The translations under genes were made by a program, and so were the position numbers. From the NCBI RefSeq assembly GCF_030700285.1, contig NZ_JAUYZJ010000024.1, positions 1 to 64,000 of the forward strand: a stretch of 64,000 nucleotides of DNA, read 5' to 3'. The notes under the pieces were generated by a model. The model ran no database searches. It was given only the letters and a program-made list of their open reading frames with translations, and was not told the DNA's origin. Positions 17,136 through 26,138 of this stretch are shown here, in pieces. Each line of letters begins with the position of its first letter. Position 1 is the first letter of the stretch. This stretch comes from Methylobacterium sp. NEAU K. GTDB lineage: Bacteria; Pseudomonadota; Alphaproteobacteria; Rhizobiales; Beijerinckiaceae.

Positions 17136-18341
17136 ATGGGGCCGGCGGTGGTGCATCGGTGCGGGTCTGAAGCCGTGGGCGCGAGACGAGGACGACGGGA
17201 ATCGAGCCTGCGCTGGCTCTCGGCCGCCCTGACGCCATGGATGGCGGGGCTCGGCCTTCTGGTCTCGTTCACGGCCGATGCCGGCACGGAGAATGCGATC
17301 GGGTCGAGCCGCCTCGGGGCGATCGACGCCTACACGGTGCCGGCCCTGCCGCCGGGCACGGTGCTGATCGGATCGGCGCTCCGCCGATCCGGCGACGAGC
17401 CGCCCCAGGCGGTGTTCAAGACCGGCGCGCACGTGTTCCCGGTGGTCCAGCGCGCCGGGAAGGGGGACCCGGCCCAGCCGCCGGCCGCGAGCTTCGCGCG
17501 CCGCGCCGCGTCTATGCGCGAGACCGGGGGCGCCCTGGTCTTCGGCGATGTCACCGGCAGCGTCAGCGGCGTGCTCACCGCGGGCGCCGCGGTCTGGGAT
17601 CCGGACTCCGAGCCGGAGGCCGGGTTCGTGCCGGTGCCCGATCTCGGGTTGACCACGGGGGCCGGCAGCGCCGCCTCCACGGGCGAGGGCAGCGCCGACC
17701 TCACCGAGGACGGCGGCCCCGAGCGGCGCCTCGACGGCTCGACGCCGCCGGTGCCCCGGGCCGTCGCCCTGTCATCGACCACGCCCGCGCCCGCGGACGC
17801 GATCCCGGTGGAGGTGGCGGCCGCCAGCCTCGCGCTGCCCGATTTCGCGATCCGCCCCGAGCGCCTGGAGGGCCTGCAGTCGGTCCCCGAGGATGCTCGC
17901 CGGCGCTATGCCGACCTGATCGACCCGGATTCGCTCGACAAGGAGCAGCGCTGCCTGTCCGAGGCGGTCTATTTCGAGGCCCGCAGCGAGCCGGAGGCGG
18001 GGCAGGCCGCCGTGGCCCAGGTGGTGCTCAACCGGGTGAAGAGCGGCCTCTATCCGAGCAGCGTCTGCGGCGTCGTCTATCAGAACCGGCACCATTACAT
18101 GGGCTGCCAGTTCTCCTTCGCCTGCGAGGGCAAGTCCCTGCGCATCACCGATGCCGGCGCCTGGGAATCGGCGACCCGCATCGCCCGCTCGGTGATCGAG
18201 GGCCGGACCTACCTGGCCGAGGTCGGGGCCGCGACCCACTACCACGCGGATTACGTGCGGCCGGGCTGGGCGCGACGCCTTCGCAAGATGGATGTCATCG
18301 GACGGCACATCTTCTACCAGCTCAAGCCCGGACAGACCTGA
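17136..18341 (+). CDS. SleB-type cell wall hydrolase, exported
   Basis: A 401-residue exported protein with a C-terminal Hydrolase_2 (SleB) domain, about residues 268-395, which cleaves peptidoglycan. The core shows CLSEAVYFEARSEP, the AQVVLNRVKSG helix, the paired cysteines of CGVVYQ and GCQFSFACEG, and THYHADYVRP near the end. A hydrophobic segment at about residues 28-48 is a signal peptide or anchor, followed by a 200-residue low-complexity Pro/Ala/Ser/Gly linker. The start is uncertain: GGGGAGG sits directly against ATG 17136, and GTG 17175 also lies in frame. Confidence 0.85.
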   Translation: MGPAVVHRCGSEAVGARRGRRESSLRWLSAALTPWMAGLGLLVSFTADAGTENAIGSSRLGAIDAYTVPALPPGTVLIGSALRRSGDEPPQAVFKTGAHVFPVVQRAGKGDPAQPPAASFARRAASMRETGGALVFGDVTGSVSGVLTAGAAVWDPDSEPEAGFVPVPDLGLTTGAGSAASTGEGSADLTEDGGPERRLDGSTPPVPRAVALSSTTPAPADAIPVEVAAASLALPDFAIRPERLEGLQSVPEDARRRYADLIDPDSLDKEQRCLSEAVYFEARSEPEAGQAAVAQVVLNRVKSGLYPSSVCGVVYQNRHHYMGCQFSFACEGKSLRITDAGAWESATRIARSVIEGRTYLAEVGAATHYHADYVRPGWARRLRKMDVIGRHIFYQLKPGQT

Positions 18342-18560
18342 CCGGACGGGAGCCGCCTCCGTCGCGGGTAAGGAAGGCTTGCGGTTTCCGATAAAAGCTT
18401 ACGTAGGTAGTCGATCCCTAAGCAGTCCAAACCGAGGGTTAATTTTACCTTCATTTTGAACACTGCTTGCGAGTCGGGCAACGACTCTGGCCTGTAGTGC
18501 GTCGAGACGAGCGCCGCCCCTGCGCAGCATCTCGCCCGTATTGCGTACCAGAGGACTTCC

Positions 18561-19148
18561 ATGACCGCGTCGGTCGCACGCCCCACCCTCTTCGCCGCCG
18601 CGCTCGGCGGCCTGTTGCTCGCCGGACCCGCACAGGCGGGCGGCTGCTACGGCTCCGAATGCTACCGCCACGTCACGACGCCGCCGGTCTACGACACCGT
18701 GCAGGAGAACGTGCTGGTGCGGCCGCCGCGGACCGTCTACCGCAGCGTGCCGCCGGTCTACGACACCGTATCCGAACGCGTGATGGTCTCCCCCGGCGGG
18801 CGCTTCTGGCAGACGAGCCGCGGTCCCGGCGGCGAGCTGATCGGCTGCTGGGTCACCACGCCGCCACGCTTCGCTGTGCGCACCCGGACCGTGCTGGTCC
18901 GCCCGGCCCAGGCGATCCCCGAGACCATCCCGCCGGAATACGCCACCGTCAGCCGGCGCGTGCTGGTGGCGCCCGCCCGCTCCGGCTGGGTGCCGATCGG
19001 CGGCTACGGCGGCGGATACCACGCCGTCTCCTATGGCGGCCCGGTGGTCGGCTCGATCCCGGACGCTATGGGCATCACCGGCGCCAGCTCGGCCGATATC
19101 GGCGTGGGCCTCGGCTTCTCCACCGGCAGCCGCTACGACGGCTACTGA
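18561..19148 (+). CDS. Exported Pro/Tyr/Val repeat protein
   Basis: A 195-residue protein of unknown function. It has a clear signal peptide (to about residue 26, ending LLLAGPAQA), then three loose repeats of the form PPVYDTVxExVxV (PPVYDTVQENVLV, PPVYDTVSERVMV, PPEYATVSRRVLV), each followed by a Pro/Arg-rich segment. A Gly/Tyr-rich tail (GGYGGGYHAVSYGGP) closes the protein. The composition suggests an envelope or surface protein. The 219-base upstream region is noticeably AT-rich (18390-18470), consistent with an independent promoter, though I see no clear -35/-10 pair. Confidence 0.7.
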   Translation: MTASVARPTLFAAALGGLLLAGPAQAGGCYGSECYRHVTTPPVYDTVQENVLVRPPRTVYRSVPPVYDTVSERVMVSPGGRFWQTSRGPGGELIGCWVTTPPRFAVRTRTVLVRPAQAIPETIPPEYATVSRRVLVAPARSGWVPIGGYGGGYHAVSYGGPVVGSIPDAMGITGASSADIGVGLGFSTGSRYDGY

Positions 19149-19211
19149 TCCGGTCCGCCTTGATTCCGGACGTCCCCGCGACACCTCTTCGCGCAAATGC
19201 GGGAGGGTGTG

Positions 19212-20198
19212 ATGGGGACGTTCAAGGCCTGGGTGGTCGAGAAGACCGAGGCGGGCCAGAGCCTGGCCTTCCGGGATTTCGACGCGGCCGACCTGATGGA
19301 CGGCGACGTCACCGTGCGGGTGACGCACTCGACCCTGAACTACAAGGACGGGCTCGCGCTCACCGGCAAGTCGCCGGTGGTGCGCCGCTTCCCGATGATC
19401 CCCGGCATCGACTTCTCCGGCGTCGTCGAGACCTCGGACCACCCGGAATACAAGCCGGGTGACGCCGTGGTGCTCACCGGCTGGGGCGTCGGCGAGACCC
19501 ATCTCGGCGCCTATGCCGAGCGCGCCCGGGTCAAGGGCGACTGGCTGGTGCCGCTGCCCCAGGGCCTCACCGCCGAGCAGGCCATGGCGATCGGCACGGC
19601 GGGCTACACCGCGATGCTGAGCCGGATGGCCCTCGAGGCCCACGGGCTCACGCCCGCGCATGGCCCGGCGATCGTCACCGGCGCCTCCGGCGGCGTCGGC
19701 TCGGTGGCGGTGGCGCTGCTCGCGCGGGCGGGCTGGCACGTGATCGCCTCCACGGGGCGGGCCAGCGAGGCCGGCTATCTCAAGGATCTCGGTGCCGCCG
19801 AGATCCTCGATCGGGCAGAGCTGGCCAAGCCCGGCAAGCCGCTGGGCAAGGAGCGCTGGGCGGCGGGCATCGACGCGGTGGGCTCGACCACCCTGGCCAA
19901 CGTGCTGGCCATGACCAGATCCGACGGCGCGGTGGCCGCCTGCGGTCTCGCCCAGGGCATGGACCTGCCGACCTCGGTGGCGCCCTTCATCCTGCGCGGC
20001 GTCTCCCTCCTGGGTATCAACAGCGTCACCACCCCCCAGGCGAAGCGCCGCCAGGCCTGGGCGCGGCTCGCCGGGGAACTCGATCTCGACACGCTGGCCG
20101 CCATGACGACGCGCGTCCGCCTGGAGGAGGTGGGCCGGCTCGGGGAGGAGATCCTGGCCGGCAGGGTCCGGGGGCGGACCGTCGTCGAGGTCGGTTGA
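19212..20198 (+). CDS. acuI: Acryloyl-CoA reductase-type NADPH oxidoreductase (AcuI/YhdH family)
   Basis: A 328-residue zinc-independent medium-chain dehydrogenase/reductase. The TLNYKDGLALTGKSPVVRRFP start, the GDAVVLTGWGVGETHLGAYAE block and the nucleotide-binding ASGGVGSVAVALLA motif are characteristic of AcuI/YhdH, which reduces acryloyl-CoA to propionyl-CoA with NADPH. It protects against toxic acrylate during DMSP or 3-hydroxypropionate metabolism. I start at ATG 19212, preceded by GGGAGGG; ATG 19197 would place that purine tract inside the gene. The closest paralogues reduce quinones, so the substrate is inferred. Confidence 0.82.
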   Translation: MGTFKAWVVEKTEAGQSLAFRDFDAADLMDGDVTVRVTHSTLNYKDGLALTGKSPVVRRFPMIPGIDFSGVVETSDHPEYKPGDAVVLTGWGVGETHLGAYAERARVKGDWLVPLPQGLTAEQAMAIGTAGYTAMLSRMALEAHGLTPAHGPAIVTGASGGVGSVAVALLARAGWHVIASTGRASEAGYLKDLGAAEILDRAELAKPGKPLGKERWAAGIDAVGSTTLANVLAMTRSDGAVAACGLAQGMDLPTSVAPFILRGVSLLGINSVTTPQAKRRQAWARLAGELDLDTLAAMTTRVRLEEVGRLGEEILAGRVRGRTVVEVG

Positions 20199-20245
20199 GG
20201 CATCGCCGCGGAACCGTTGCCGTTCCGGCGGCATTGCCTTGCATC

Positions 20246-20722
20246 ATGAGCGTTGCATTCATCAAAGAGCCCGAGGGCGGGGAAGCGTTCGAGAACCTTC
20301 CCGACCGTCCCATCTCGCCGCACACCAATTTCGTCACGCCGGAGGGGCTCGCGCAGATCGAGGCCGAGGTGGCGCGCTTGGAGCGGGAGGTCGCGAGCCT
20401 CGACCCCGCCGACAAGGCCGAGGATTCCCGGATCGGCCGCGACCTGCGCTATTGGGCCGCGCGCAAGAACACCGCGCAGCTCGTGGAGCCGATGAGCGGC
20501 GACACGGTCCATTTCGGCGCCACCGTCACGGTGCTCCGCGAGGACGAGGCCGGCAAGGAAACCCGGCAGACCTTCAGGATCGTCGGCGAGGACGAGGCCG
20601 ACCCGCACAAGGGCTCGATCTCCTACGTGGCGCCCCTGGCCCGGGCGATCACCGGCAAGAGCGTGGGCGATGTCGTCGAGGTCAACGGCCACGAGGTCGA
20701 GATCGTCGAGATCCGAGCCTGA
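20246..20722 (+). CDS. GreA/GreB-family protein with altered tip
   Basis: A 158-residue relative of the transcript-cleavage factors GreA/GreB, which enter the RNA polymerase secondary channel. An N-terminal region (FVTPEGLAQIEAEVARLEREV, residues 29-50) is predicted coiled coil. The C-terminal FKBP-like domain shows GATVTVL, GSISYVAPLARAITGKSVGD and VEIVEI. Aligning Y69-AAR with E. coli GreA Y48-AAR puts R62 and R65 where the catalytic acids D41 and E44 should be. Such a protein is unlikely to stimulate RNA cleavage and may instead compete for the channel or regulate it. That conclusion is inference from the alignment. Confidence 0.78.
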   Translation: MSVAFIKEPEGGEAFENLPDRPISPHTNFVTPEGLAQIEAEVARLEREVASLDPADKAEDSRIGRDLRYWAARKNTAQLVEPMSGDTVHFGATVTVLREDEAGKETRQTFRIVGEDEADPHKGSISYVAPLARAITGKSVGDVVEVNGHEVEIVEIRA

Positions 20723-20728
20723 GCCGGC

Positions 20729-21601
20729 TCACCGGCCCTCGAAGCGCGGCCGCAGGGGCAGGATCGCTCCGGCGAAGTGATCCATGAAGGCCCGGACCCG
20801 TGCGGCGTGCCGCAGATCAGGATGCGTCAACAGCCAGAGATCGGCCCCGAGTTCCGGGTGCGGGCCCGAGAGCCGGCGCAGGGCAGGATTGGTGTCGGCC
20901 TCGAAGCACGGCAATGGTCCGATCCCGAGGCCGGCCGCTACCGCGGCATCGAGCCCCGTCACGGTGTTGATCCGCAGCCCGATCCGCTCGACCGGGACCC
21001 GCGCCGCCACGAACCGTGCGAACATGCCGCCCGCCACGGCCGGGCTCGGGCTGACCCAGGTCTCGGTGGCGAGATCGCCGTAGGCGTGTCCGGCCCGGCC
21101 GTAGACCGCCCAGGCGATGCCCGTCAGCCGGCGCCCGACGAGCGTCTCGCTCGGGTCCCGGCTCGCGCGGATCGCCACGTCAGCATCGCGGCGCGACAGG
21201 TTCAGCGCCTCCTCGGCGAGAATCAGCTCGACGCGGATGTCCGGGTAAGACGCGCGAAAGTCCGCCAGGATCGGCATGAGGAGGCCCGTGGCGAGGCCGG
21301 CCGGCGCCGTCACGCGCAACTCGCCGGACGGTGTCTCGCCCCGACCGGCCATGGCCCGGGCGAACTGGGTGACATCCGTCTCGATCCGGGTCGCCGCCTC
21401 GATCATCGCTTGGCCGGCGGAGGTCGGCACGTAGCCGGTGCGCCGGCGCTCGAACAGGCGCACGTCGAGCCGCGCTTCGAGTGCCCCGAGGCGCCGGAAG
21501 GCAGTCGAAGGATTGATCCCGAGTTGTGCAGCGGCCGCATTCAGGCTGCCCCGGTCCGCCACTGCCTTGACGAACCGGAACTCGTCCCAGTCGAGCGACA
21601 C
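20729..21601 (-). CDS. LysR-family transcriptional regulator
   Basis: A 290-residue regulator. The N-terminal winged helix-turn-helix ([21 protein letters not shown], then [20 protein letters not shown]) is followed by a substrate-binding domain ([21 protein letters not shown]...). It is transcribed divergently from wrbA, with 143 bases between the starts containing four CTTGCA/TGCAAG half-sites. This arrangement suggests it controls wrbA and itself in response to a redox or quinone signal; the effector is not evident. Its stop lies only 6 bases from the end of the convergent Gre-like gene. Confidence 0.9.
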   Translation of the reverse strand: MSLDWDEFRFVKAVADRGSLNAAAAQLGINPSTAFRRLGALEARLDVRLFERRRTGYVPTSAGQAMIEAATRIETDVTQFARAMAGRGETPSGELRVTAPAGLATGLLMPILADFRASYPDIRVELILAEEALNLSRRDADVAIRASRDPSETLVGRRLTGIAWAVYGRAGHAYGDLATETWVSPSPAVAGGMFARFVAARVPVERIGLRINTVTGLDAAVAAGLGIGPLPCFEADTNPALRRLSGPHPELGADLWLLTHPDLRHAARVRAFMDHFAGAILPLRPRFEGR

Positions 21602-21614
21602 GGGCAGATCCTTG

Positions 21615-21662
21615 CTTGCAGGAATGCAAGGTTATTCTTGCATCCGAGGGCATTCGTGCAAG
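21615..21662. promoter_or_regulatory. Candidate LysR operator between lysR and wrbA
   Basis: Two inverted pairs lie side by side. CTTGCA (21615-21620) and TGCAAG (21625-21630) are spaced by 4; CTTGCA (21637-21642) and TGCAAG (21657-21662) are spaced by 14. The first pair starts 14 bases upstream of the lysR start codon. Paired dyads between a LysR gene and a divergent target are the usual layout of recognition and activation sites. Confidence 0.65.
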
Positions 21663-21744
21663 ACACAAAACGCGCGATGAGAGACGACCGCGCCGCCGGA
21701 TGATTCGGTCGGCCGTCCGAGACTCACCGATGGGAGATCCCCAC

Positions 21745-22341
21745 ATGGCCAAGGTTCTGGTGCTGTACTACTCGTCCTACGGACACGTGGAGCAGATGGC
21801 CTACGCCATCGCAGAGGGCGCCCGGGAGGCCGGCGCCGAAGTCGTCGTGAAGCGCGTGCCGGAGCTGGTGCCGGAGGCGGTTGCCCGGCAGAGCCACTTC
21901 AAGGTCGATCAGGCTGCGCCGATCGCCACCGTCGAGGAGTTGCCCCAGTACGACGCGATCATCTTCGGCACGCCGACCCGCTACGGCAACATGGCCTCGC
22001 AGATGAAGCAGTTCATCGACCAGACCGGCGGCCTGTGGATGAAGGGCGCGCTGGTCGGCAAGGTCGGCTCGGTCTTCACGTCCACCGCCTCCCAGCACGG
22101 CGGCCAGGAGACGACGCTGACGAGCTTTCACACGGTTCTGTTCCATCACGGCATGGTGGTGGTCGGCCTGCCCTACAGCTTCCAGGGGCAGGCGGGGGTC
22201 GAGGCGGTGAAGGGCACCACGCCCTACGGCGCCAGCACCATCGCGGACGGCGACGGCTCGCGCCAGCCGAGCGCGGTCGAGCTGGAGGGTGCCCGTTTCC
22301 AGGGCCGCCACGTGGCCGGGATCGCGGCCAAGCTGGCCTGA
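21745..22341 (+). CDS. wrbA: NAD(P)H:quinone oxidoreductase, WrbA type
   Basis: A 198-residue flavodoxin-like FMN protein that reduces quinones by two electrons, avoiding semiquinone radicals. The FMN phosphate loop ([12 protein letters not shown]), the isoalloxazine-contacting [16 protein letters not shown] and the WrbA signature region ([21 protein letters not shown]) are intact, and the length is normal. ATG 21745 has GGGAGA upstream. It is probably controlled by the divergent LysR gene. Confidence 0.96.
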   Translation: MAKVLVLYYSSYGHVEQMAYAIAEGAREAGAEVVVKRVPELVPEAVARQSHFKVDQAAPIATVEELPQYDAIIFGTPTRYGNMASQMKQFIDQTGGLWMKGALVGKVGSVFTSTASQHGGQETTLTSFHTVLFHHGMVVVGLPYSFQGQAGVEAVKGTTPYGASTIADGDGSRQPSAVELEGARFQGRHVAGIAAKLA

Positions 22342-22355
22342 GGCCGACGACCAAT

Positions 22356-22384
22356 AAAAAAAGGCTCGGATCGCTCCGAGCCTT
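22356..22384 (-). terminator. Intrinsic terminator reading on the minus strand
   Basis: AAGGCTCGGA and TCCGAGCCTT form a perfect 10-bp stem with a TCGC loop. On the minus strand it is followed by a run of seven T (A residues 22356-22362 on the plus strand). It is the second of two terminators met by transcripts leaving the Sua5-type gene, and its hairpin also follows wrbA by 19 bases. Confidence 0.75.
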
Positions 22385-22466
22385 GAAAGGAAAAAGGCCA
22401 TTGGGGGCTGAGAAGGCCTTCGTGATCAATGAACGATCGACGACCGGGTCTGTTCCCGGCCCGGGC

Positions 22467-22498
22467 AAAAAAAGCCGCTCCCCTCAGCGGGGCGCGGC
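22467..22498 (-). terminator. Terminator of the Sua5-type gene
   Basis: GCCGC...GCGGC arms with one internal mismatch and a CCCC/GGGG inner stem overlap the stop codon of the gene at 22484. On the minus strand seven T residues follow (complement of 22467-22473). Confidence 0.75.
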
Positions 22499-23482
22499 GG
22501 CCCGGGCGAGGCGATCCCGGATCGCTTCGCCGAGGCCTTCTGCGGGAATCGGCGCCACCGCGATCGTGGCGGCCCCCGAGGCGTCCAGCTCGCGCAGCGC
22601 CCCGAACAGCCGGGCCGCCGCCTCGGCCGGATCGCCCGCCGGGCTCAGGTTCAGGGCGGCCCGCGCCCGCTCGTGACCCTCGGGCCGTCCGGCGCCGAAC
22701 AGCAGCAGCGCCTCGCCGGGCTCCACGTGCTCCGCGTCGAGGCGCACCCGCGCACGCGGCGCATAGTGCGAGGCGAGCATGCCGGGGCCGGCCGGCCGAT
22801 CGGGATCGGCGGCATCGGGATTGGCCGGATCGAGTCCGAGGGCGTCGCGGAGCGCGGCCCGGGTGATCCCGCCCGGCCGCAATAGGCGCGGCGGCCCGCC
22901 GAGGCAGGCCACCACGGTCGATTCGACGCCGACCGGCGTGCCGCCGCCGTCGAGCACCGCTTCGATCCGGCCCGCGAGGTCGTCGAGCACGTGTTCGGCC
23001 CGGGTCGGGCTGACGCGGCCGGAGCGGTTGGCGGAGGGCGCCGCCACCGGCCGGGCGACGGCGTCCAGCAGGGCCTGCGCGAGCGGATGCCCGGGTACCC
23101 GCAGGGCGACGCTGGGCAGCCCGGCGCGGGCGAGGTCGCAGATGCGCGTTCCCGGATGGGCCGGCACCACCAGCGTCAGGGGGCCCGGCCAGAAGGCCTC
23201 GGCGAGGCGGCGCGCATGGGCGTCGAAGGCGCCCTCCGCCCGGGCCGCGTCCGCATCCGGCAGATGGGCGATCAGCGGGTTGAAGCGCGGCCTGTCCTTG
23301 GCGGCGAAGATCCGCGCCACCGCGGCGGGGTCGGTCGCGTCCGCGCCGAGCCCGTAGACCGTCTCGGTGGGGAAGGCCACGAGGCCGCCCGCCCGCAGGA
23401 TCGCGGCGGCCTGTGCGAGGCCGTCTGCGTCGGGAGCGAGCCGCCGGGTCGCGGCCGGGACCGTTGACCCGGGATCGTTCAT
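22484..23482 (-). CDS. tsaC: L-threonylcarbamoyladenylate synthase (Sua5 type)
   Basis: A 332-residue enzyme making threonylcarbamoyl-AMP from threonine, bicarbonate and ATP for the t6A37 modification of ANN-decoding tRNAs. The YrdC-type domain (about residues 20-210) shows FPTETVYGLGADA, the AKDRPRFNPLIAHL active-site segment, the GPLTLVVP motif and APSANRSGRVSPT. A C-terminal Sua5 domain (HYAPRARVRL...) makes it the long Sua5 form rather than short TsaC. It is convergent with wrbA and divergent from the acyl-CoA dehydrogenase gene 137 bases away. Confidence 0.95.
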   Translation of the reverse strand: MNDPGSTVPAATRRLAPDADGLAQAAAILRAGGLVAFPTETVYGLGADATDPAAVARIFAAKDRPRFNPLIAHLPDADAARAEGAFDAHARRLAEAFWPGPLTLVVPAHPGTRICDLARAGLPSVALRVPGHPLAQALLDAVARPVAAPSANRSGRVSPTRAEHVLDDLAGRIEAVLDGGGTPVGVESTVVACLGGPPRLLRPGGITRAALRDALGLDPANPDAADPDRPAGPGMLASHYAPRARVRLDAEHVEPGEALLLFGAGRPEGHERARAALNLSPAGDPAEAAARLFGALRELDASGAATIAVAPIPAEGLGEAIRDRLARAAAPR

Positions 23483-23619
23483 GCGGGAAGCCGTGTCGCG
23501 AGGTGATGGCGGCGCAAGCGTCGCGTGCCTATCCTCGGGCCGCCGTAGCCCCGGTACAGGGCCGCGGTCAAACCCGCCCCGGGTGATCGCAGGGGTGGGC
23601 CGAGAGGAGCGACGACCCG

Positions 23620-25359
23620 ATGAGCTACCGCGCCCCCGTCACCGAGATGCTGTTCGCCCTCCGGCACGTGGCCGGGCTCGACGCGGTTGACCCTGAAGAC
23701 GCGCAGGCGATCCTGACCGAGGCCGGGCGCATCGCCGCCGAGGTGCTCGCTCCACTCAACCGAATCGGCGACCGGCACGGCAGCCCGTTCGCGCACGGGC
23801 GCGTCACCACGCCGCCCGGCTGGCGGGAGGCCTTCCGCACGTTCACGGAGGGCGGCTGGAACGGGCTCTCGGCCGCGGCCGATCACGGAGGCCAGGGCCT
23901 GCCGAAGCTGATCGAGGCTGCCTGCACCGAGATGTGGAACGGCGCCAACCTCGCCTTCGGCCTGTGCCCGCTGCTGACCCAGGGCGGCATCGAGGCCCTG
24001 GCGGCCCACGGCTCCGACGCGCTCAAGGAGCGCTACCTCGAGAAGCTCGTCTCGGGGGAATGGCCCGCGACCATGAACCTGACCGAGCCGCAGGCGGGCT
24101 CCGACCTCGCCCTGCTGCGGACGCGCGCCGAGCCTGCCGGCGACGGCACCTACCGGATCACCGGAACCAAGATCTACATCACCTATGGCGAGCACGACCT
24201 CGCGGACAACATCGTCCACCTCGTGCTGGCGCGGCTCCCGGATGCGCCCGCCGGCACCCGCGGCATCTCCCTGTTCCTGGTCCCGAAGGTGCTGCCCGAC
24301 GGCTCCGCCAACGACCTGCGCTGCTCGGGGGTGGAGCACAAGCTCGGCATCCACGCGTCCCCGACCTGCTCAATGGCCTTCGGCGACCAGGGCGGCGCCA
24401 CCGGCTGGCTGATCGGACAGGAGAACAAGGGGCTGGCCTGCATGTTCACGATGATGAACGCGGCGCGGCTCAATGTCGGCCTCCAGGGCGTGGGCGTCGC
24501 CGAGGCCGCGACGCAGCGGGCCCTGACCTATGCCAATGAGCGCCGGCAGGGCCGCGCGGTCGGTGCCGCCGAGGCGACGAGCCCGATCGCGGCTCATCCG
24601 GACGTGCAGCGGATGCTGCTCACCATGAAGGCCTACACGGCCGCCGCCCGCGGCATCTGCTACCTCACCGCGGCCGCCCTGGATGCCGCGCTGGGTCCGG
24701 AGGGGCAGGCCGCGCTCGACCGCGCCTCCCTGCTGACGCCGGTGGCCAAGGCGTTCTCCACCGACCTCGCCAACGAGGTGACCTCGCTGGGTGTGCAGGT
24801 CCATGGCGGCATGGGCTTCGTCGAGGAGACCGGGGCGGCCCAGCTGATGCGCGACGCGCGCATCCTCGGCATTTACGAGGGCACCAACGGCATCCAGGCC
24901 ATCGACCTGACCGCCCGCAAGCTGCCGCTGAACGGCGGTGCCACCGCCCGCTCGCAGATCGCCTGGATGCGCCGGGCCGCCGAGGGGCTGCTGAAGGCGG
25001 CCGATCCCTCCTTCGGCCACATGGCGGCGCGGCTGCGGGACGGGATCGGGAGTCTCGACCGTGCGACCAGCCACCAACTCGCGGCTTTGGCCTCCAACCG
25101 ACCGGATGCGGCGCTCGCCGGGGCGGCCCCGTACCTGCGTCTGTTCGGCCTCGCCCTGGGCGGCGCCTGCCTGGCGCGCGGCGCCCTCGCGGCGAGCGCC
25201 GCCCTGAAGGCCGGCGAGCGCGACCCGGCCCACGCGGCCCGCATCGCGCTCGCCCGGTTCTACGCCGAGAATCTCTTGGTGGCGGCGGGCGGGCTGGAGC
25301 AGAGCGTGGTCGAGGGCGGCGCCTTCATGGACGATGCCGCGGTGGCTCTGGCGGTTTGA
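23620..25359 (+). CDS. Acyl-CoA dehydrogenase (long, DmdC-like subgroup)
   Basis: A 579-residue FAD flavoprotein that oxidises an acyl-CoA to the 2-enoyl-CoA. It has the extended N-terminus (APVTEMLFALRHVAGL) and C-terminal extension of the roughly 590-residue subgroup, which includes methylmercaptopropionyl-CoA dehydrogenase DmdC. The FAD/substrate segments MNLTEPQAGSDLALL and TYGEHDLADN are present, with LGVQVHGGMGFVEETGAAQ and the catalytic-Glu motif IYEGTNGIQ. It is followed 11 bases later by an enoyl-CoA hydratase gene, forming a beta-oxidation-type operon. The true acyl substrate cannot be read from the sequence. Confidence 0.88.
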   Translation: MSYRAPVTEMLFALRHVAGLDAVDPEDAQAILTEAGRIAAEVLAPLNRIGDRHGSPFAHGRVTTPPGWREAFRTFTEGGWNGLSAAADHGGQGLPKLIEAACTEMWNGANLAFGLCPLLTQGGIEALAAHGSDALKERYLEKLVSGEWPATMNLTEPQAGSDLALLRTRAEPAGDGTYRITGTKIYITYGEHDLADNIVHLVLARLPDAPAGTRGISLFLVPKVLPDGSANDLRCSGVEHKLGIHASPTCSMAFGDQGGATGWLIGQENKGLACMFTMMNAARLNVGLQGVGVAEAATQRALTYANERRQGRAVGAAEATSPIAAHPDVQRMLLTMKAYTAAARGICYLTAAALDAALGPEGQAALDRASLLTPVAKAFSTDLANEVTSLGVQVHGGMGFVEETGAAQLMRDARILGIYEGTNGIQAIDLTARKLPLNGGATARSQIAWMRRAAEGLLKAADPSFGHMAARLRDGIGSLDRATSHQLAALASNRPDAALAGAAPYLRLFGLALGGACLARGALAASAALKAGERDPAHAARIALARFYAENLLVAAGGLEQSVVEGGAFMDDAAVALAV

Positions 25360-25370
25360 GGGGGACTGAC

Positions 25371-26138
25371 ATGGCCGACACCGTCGCGATCACCGATGTC
25401 GAGGGCGGCGTCCGCCTGATCACCCTGAACCGCCCGGAGAAGAAGAACGCGCTCACCGGGGCGATGTACGACGCGATGCGCGAGGCCCTGGAGGAGGCCG
25501 ACGCCTCGGAGCGGATCGGCGCCGTGGTCTTCGCCGGGCAGCCCGGCATGTTCAGCGCCGGCAACGACCTCGCCGACTTCATGGGCCGGGCCGGGGACGG
25601 TTTCAGCGCCTCGCCGGCCCTGGCCTTCATCCGGCAGCTCGCCCGCACCCGCACCCCGATGGTTGCGGCGGTCGACGGGATCGCGGTCGGCATCGGCGCG
25701 ACTTTGTGCCTGCACTGCGACCTCGTCTACGCGAGCCCGGCGGCGCGGCTGCGGATGCCCTTCGTGGAGCTCGGCCTCGTGCCGGAGGCGGCCTCGAGCT
25801 ACCTGCTGCCCCTGCGGGTCGGCCGGCTCAAGGCGACCGAGCTGCTGCTCCTGTCCCAGCCCCTCGAGGCCGACGAGGCGCAGGCGCTCGGCCTCGTCAA
25901 CGCCGTGCTGCCGGCCGACATGCTTCTGGATCAGGCGGTGGTCCAGGCCGCGCGGCTCGCCGCCCTGCCGCGCGCGGCGCTGGCGGCGTCCCGGGCGCTG
26001 ATTCGGGGCGACCAAGCGCAGGTCGAGGCGGCGCTTGAGGCGGAGGCGCGGGCCTTCGACACGCAGCTGCGTTCGCCCGAATCCCAGGAGCGGCTCAGGG
26101 CCTTCCTGACGCGGTCGAAGCCCGCCGCGTCAGCGTGA
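25371..26138 (+). CDS. Enoyl-CoA hydratase/isomerase family protein
   Basis: A 255-residue crotonase-fold enzyme, likely to hydrate or isomerise the enoyl-CoA made by the preceding dehydrogenase. The NRPEKKNALTGAMYDAM start and the oxyanion-hole segments FSAGNDLADF and GIAVGIGATLCLHCDLVYAS are present, as is an acidic residue in FVELGLVPEAASSYLLP. ATG 25371 follows a GAGGGGG tract. The last four bases overlap the start of the downstream SDR gene (GTGA), indicating translational coupling. Confidence 0.9.
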   Translation: MADTVAITDVEGGVRLITLNRPEKKNALTGAMYDAMREALEEADASERIGAVVFAGQPGMFSAGNDLADFMGRAGDGFSASPALAFIRQLARTRTPMVAAVDGIAVGIGATLCLHCDLVYASPAARLRMPFVELGLVPEAASSYLLPLRVGRLKATELLLLSQPLEADEAQALGLVNAVLPADMLLDQAVVQAARLAALPRAALAASRALIRGDQAQVEAALEAEARAFDTQLRSPESQERLRAFLTRSKPAASA

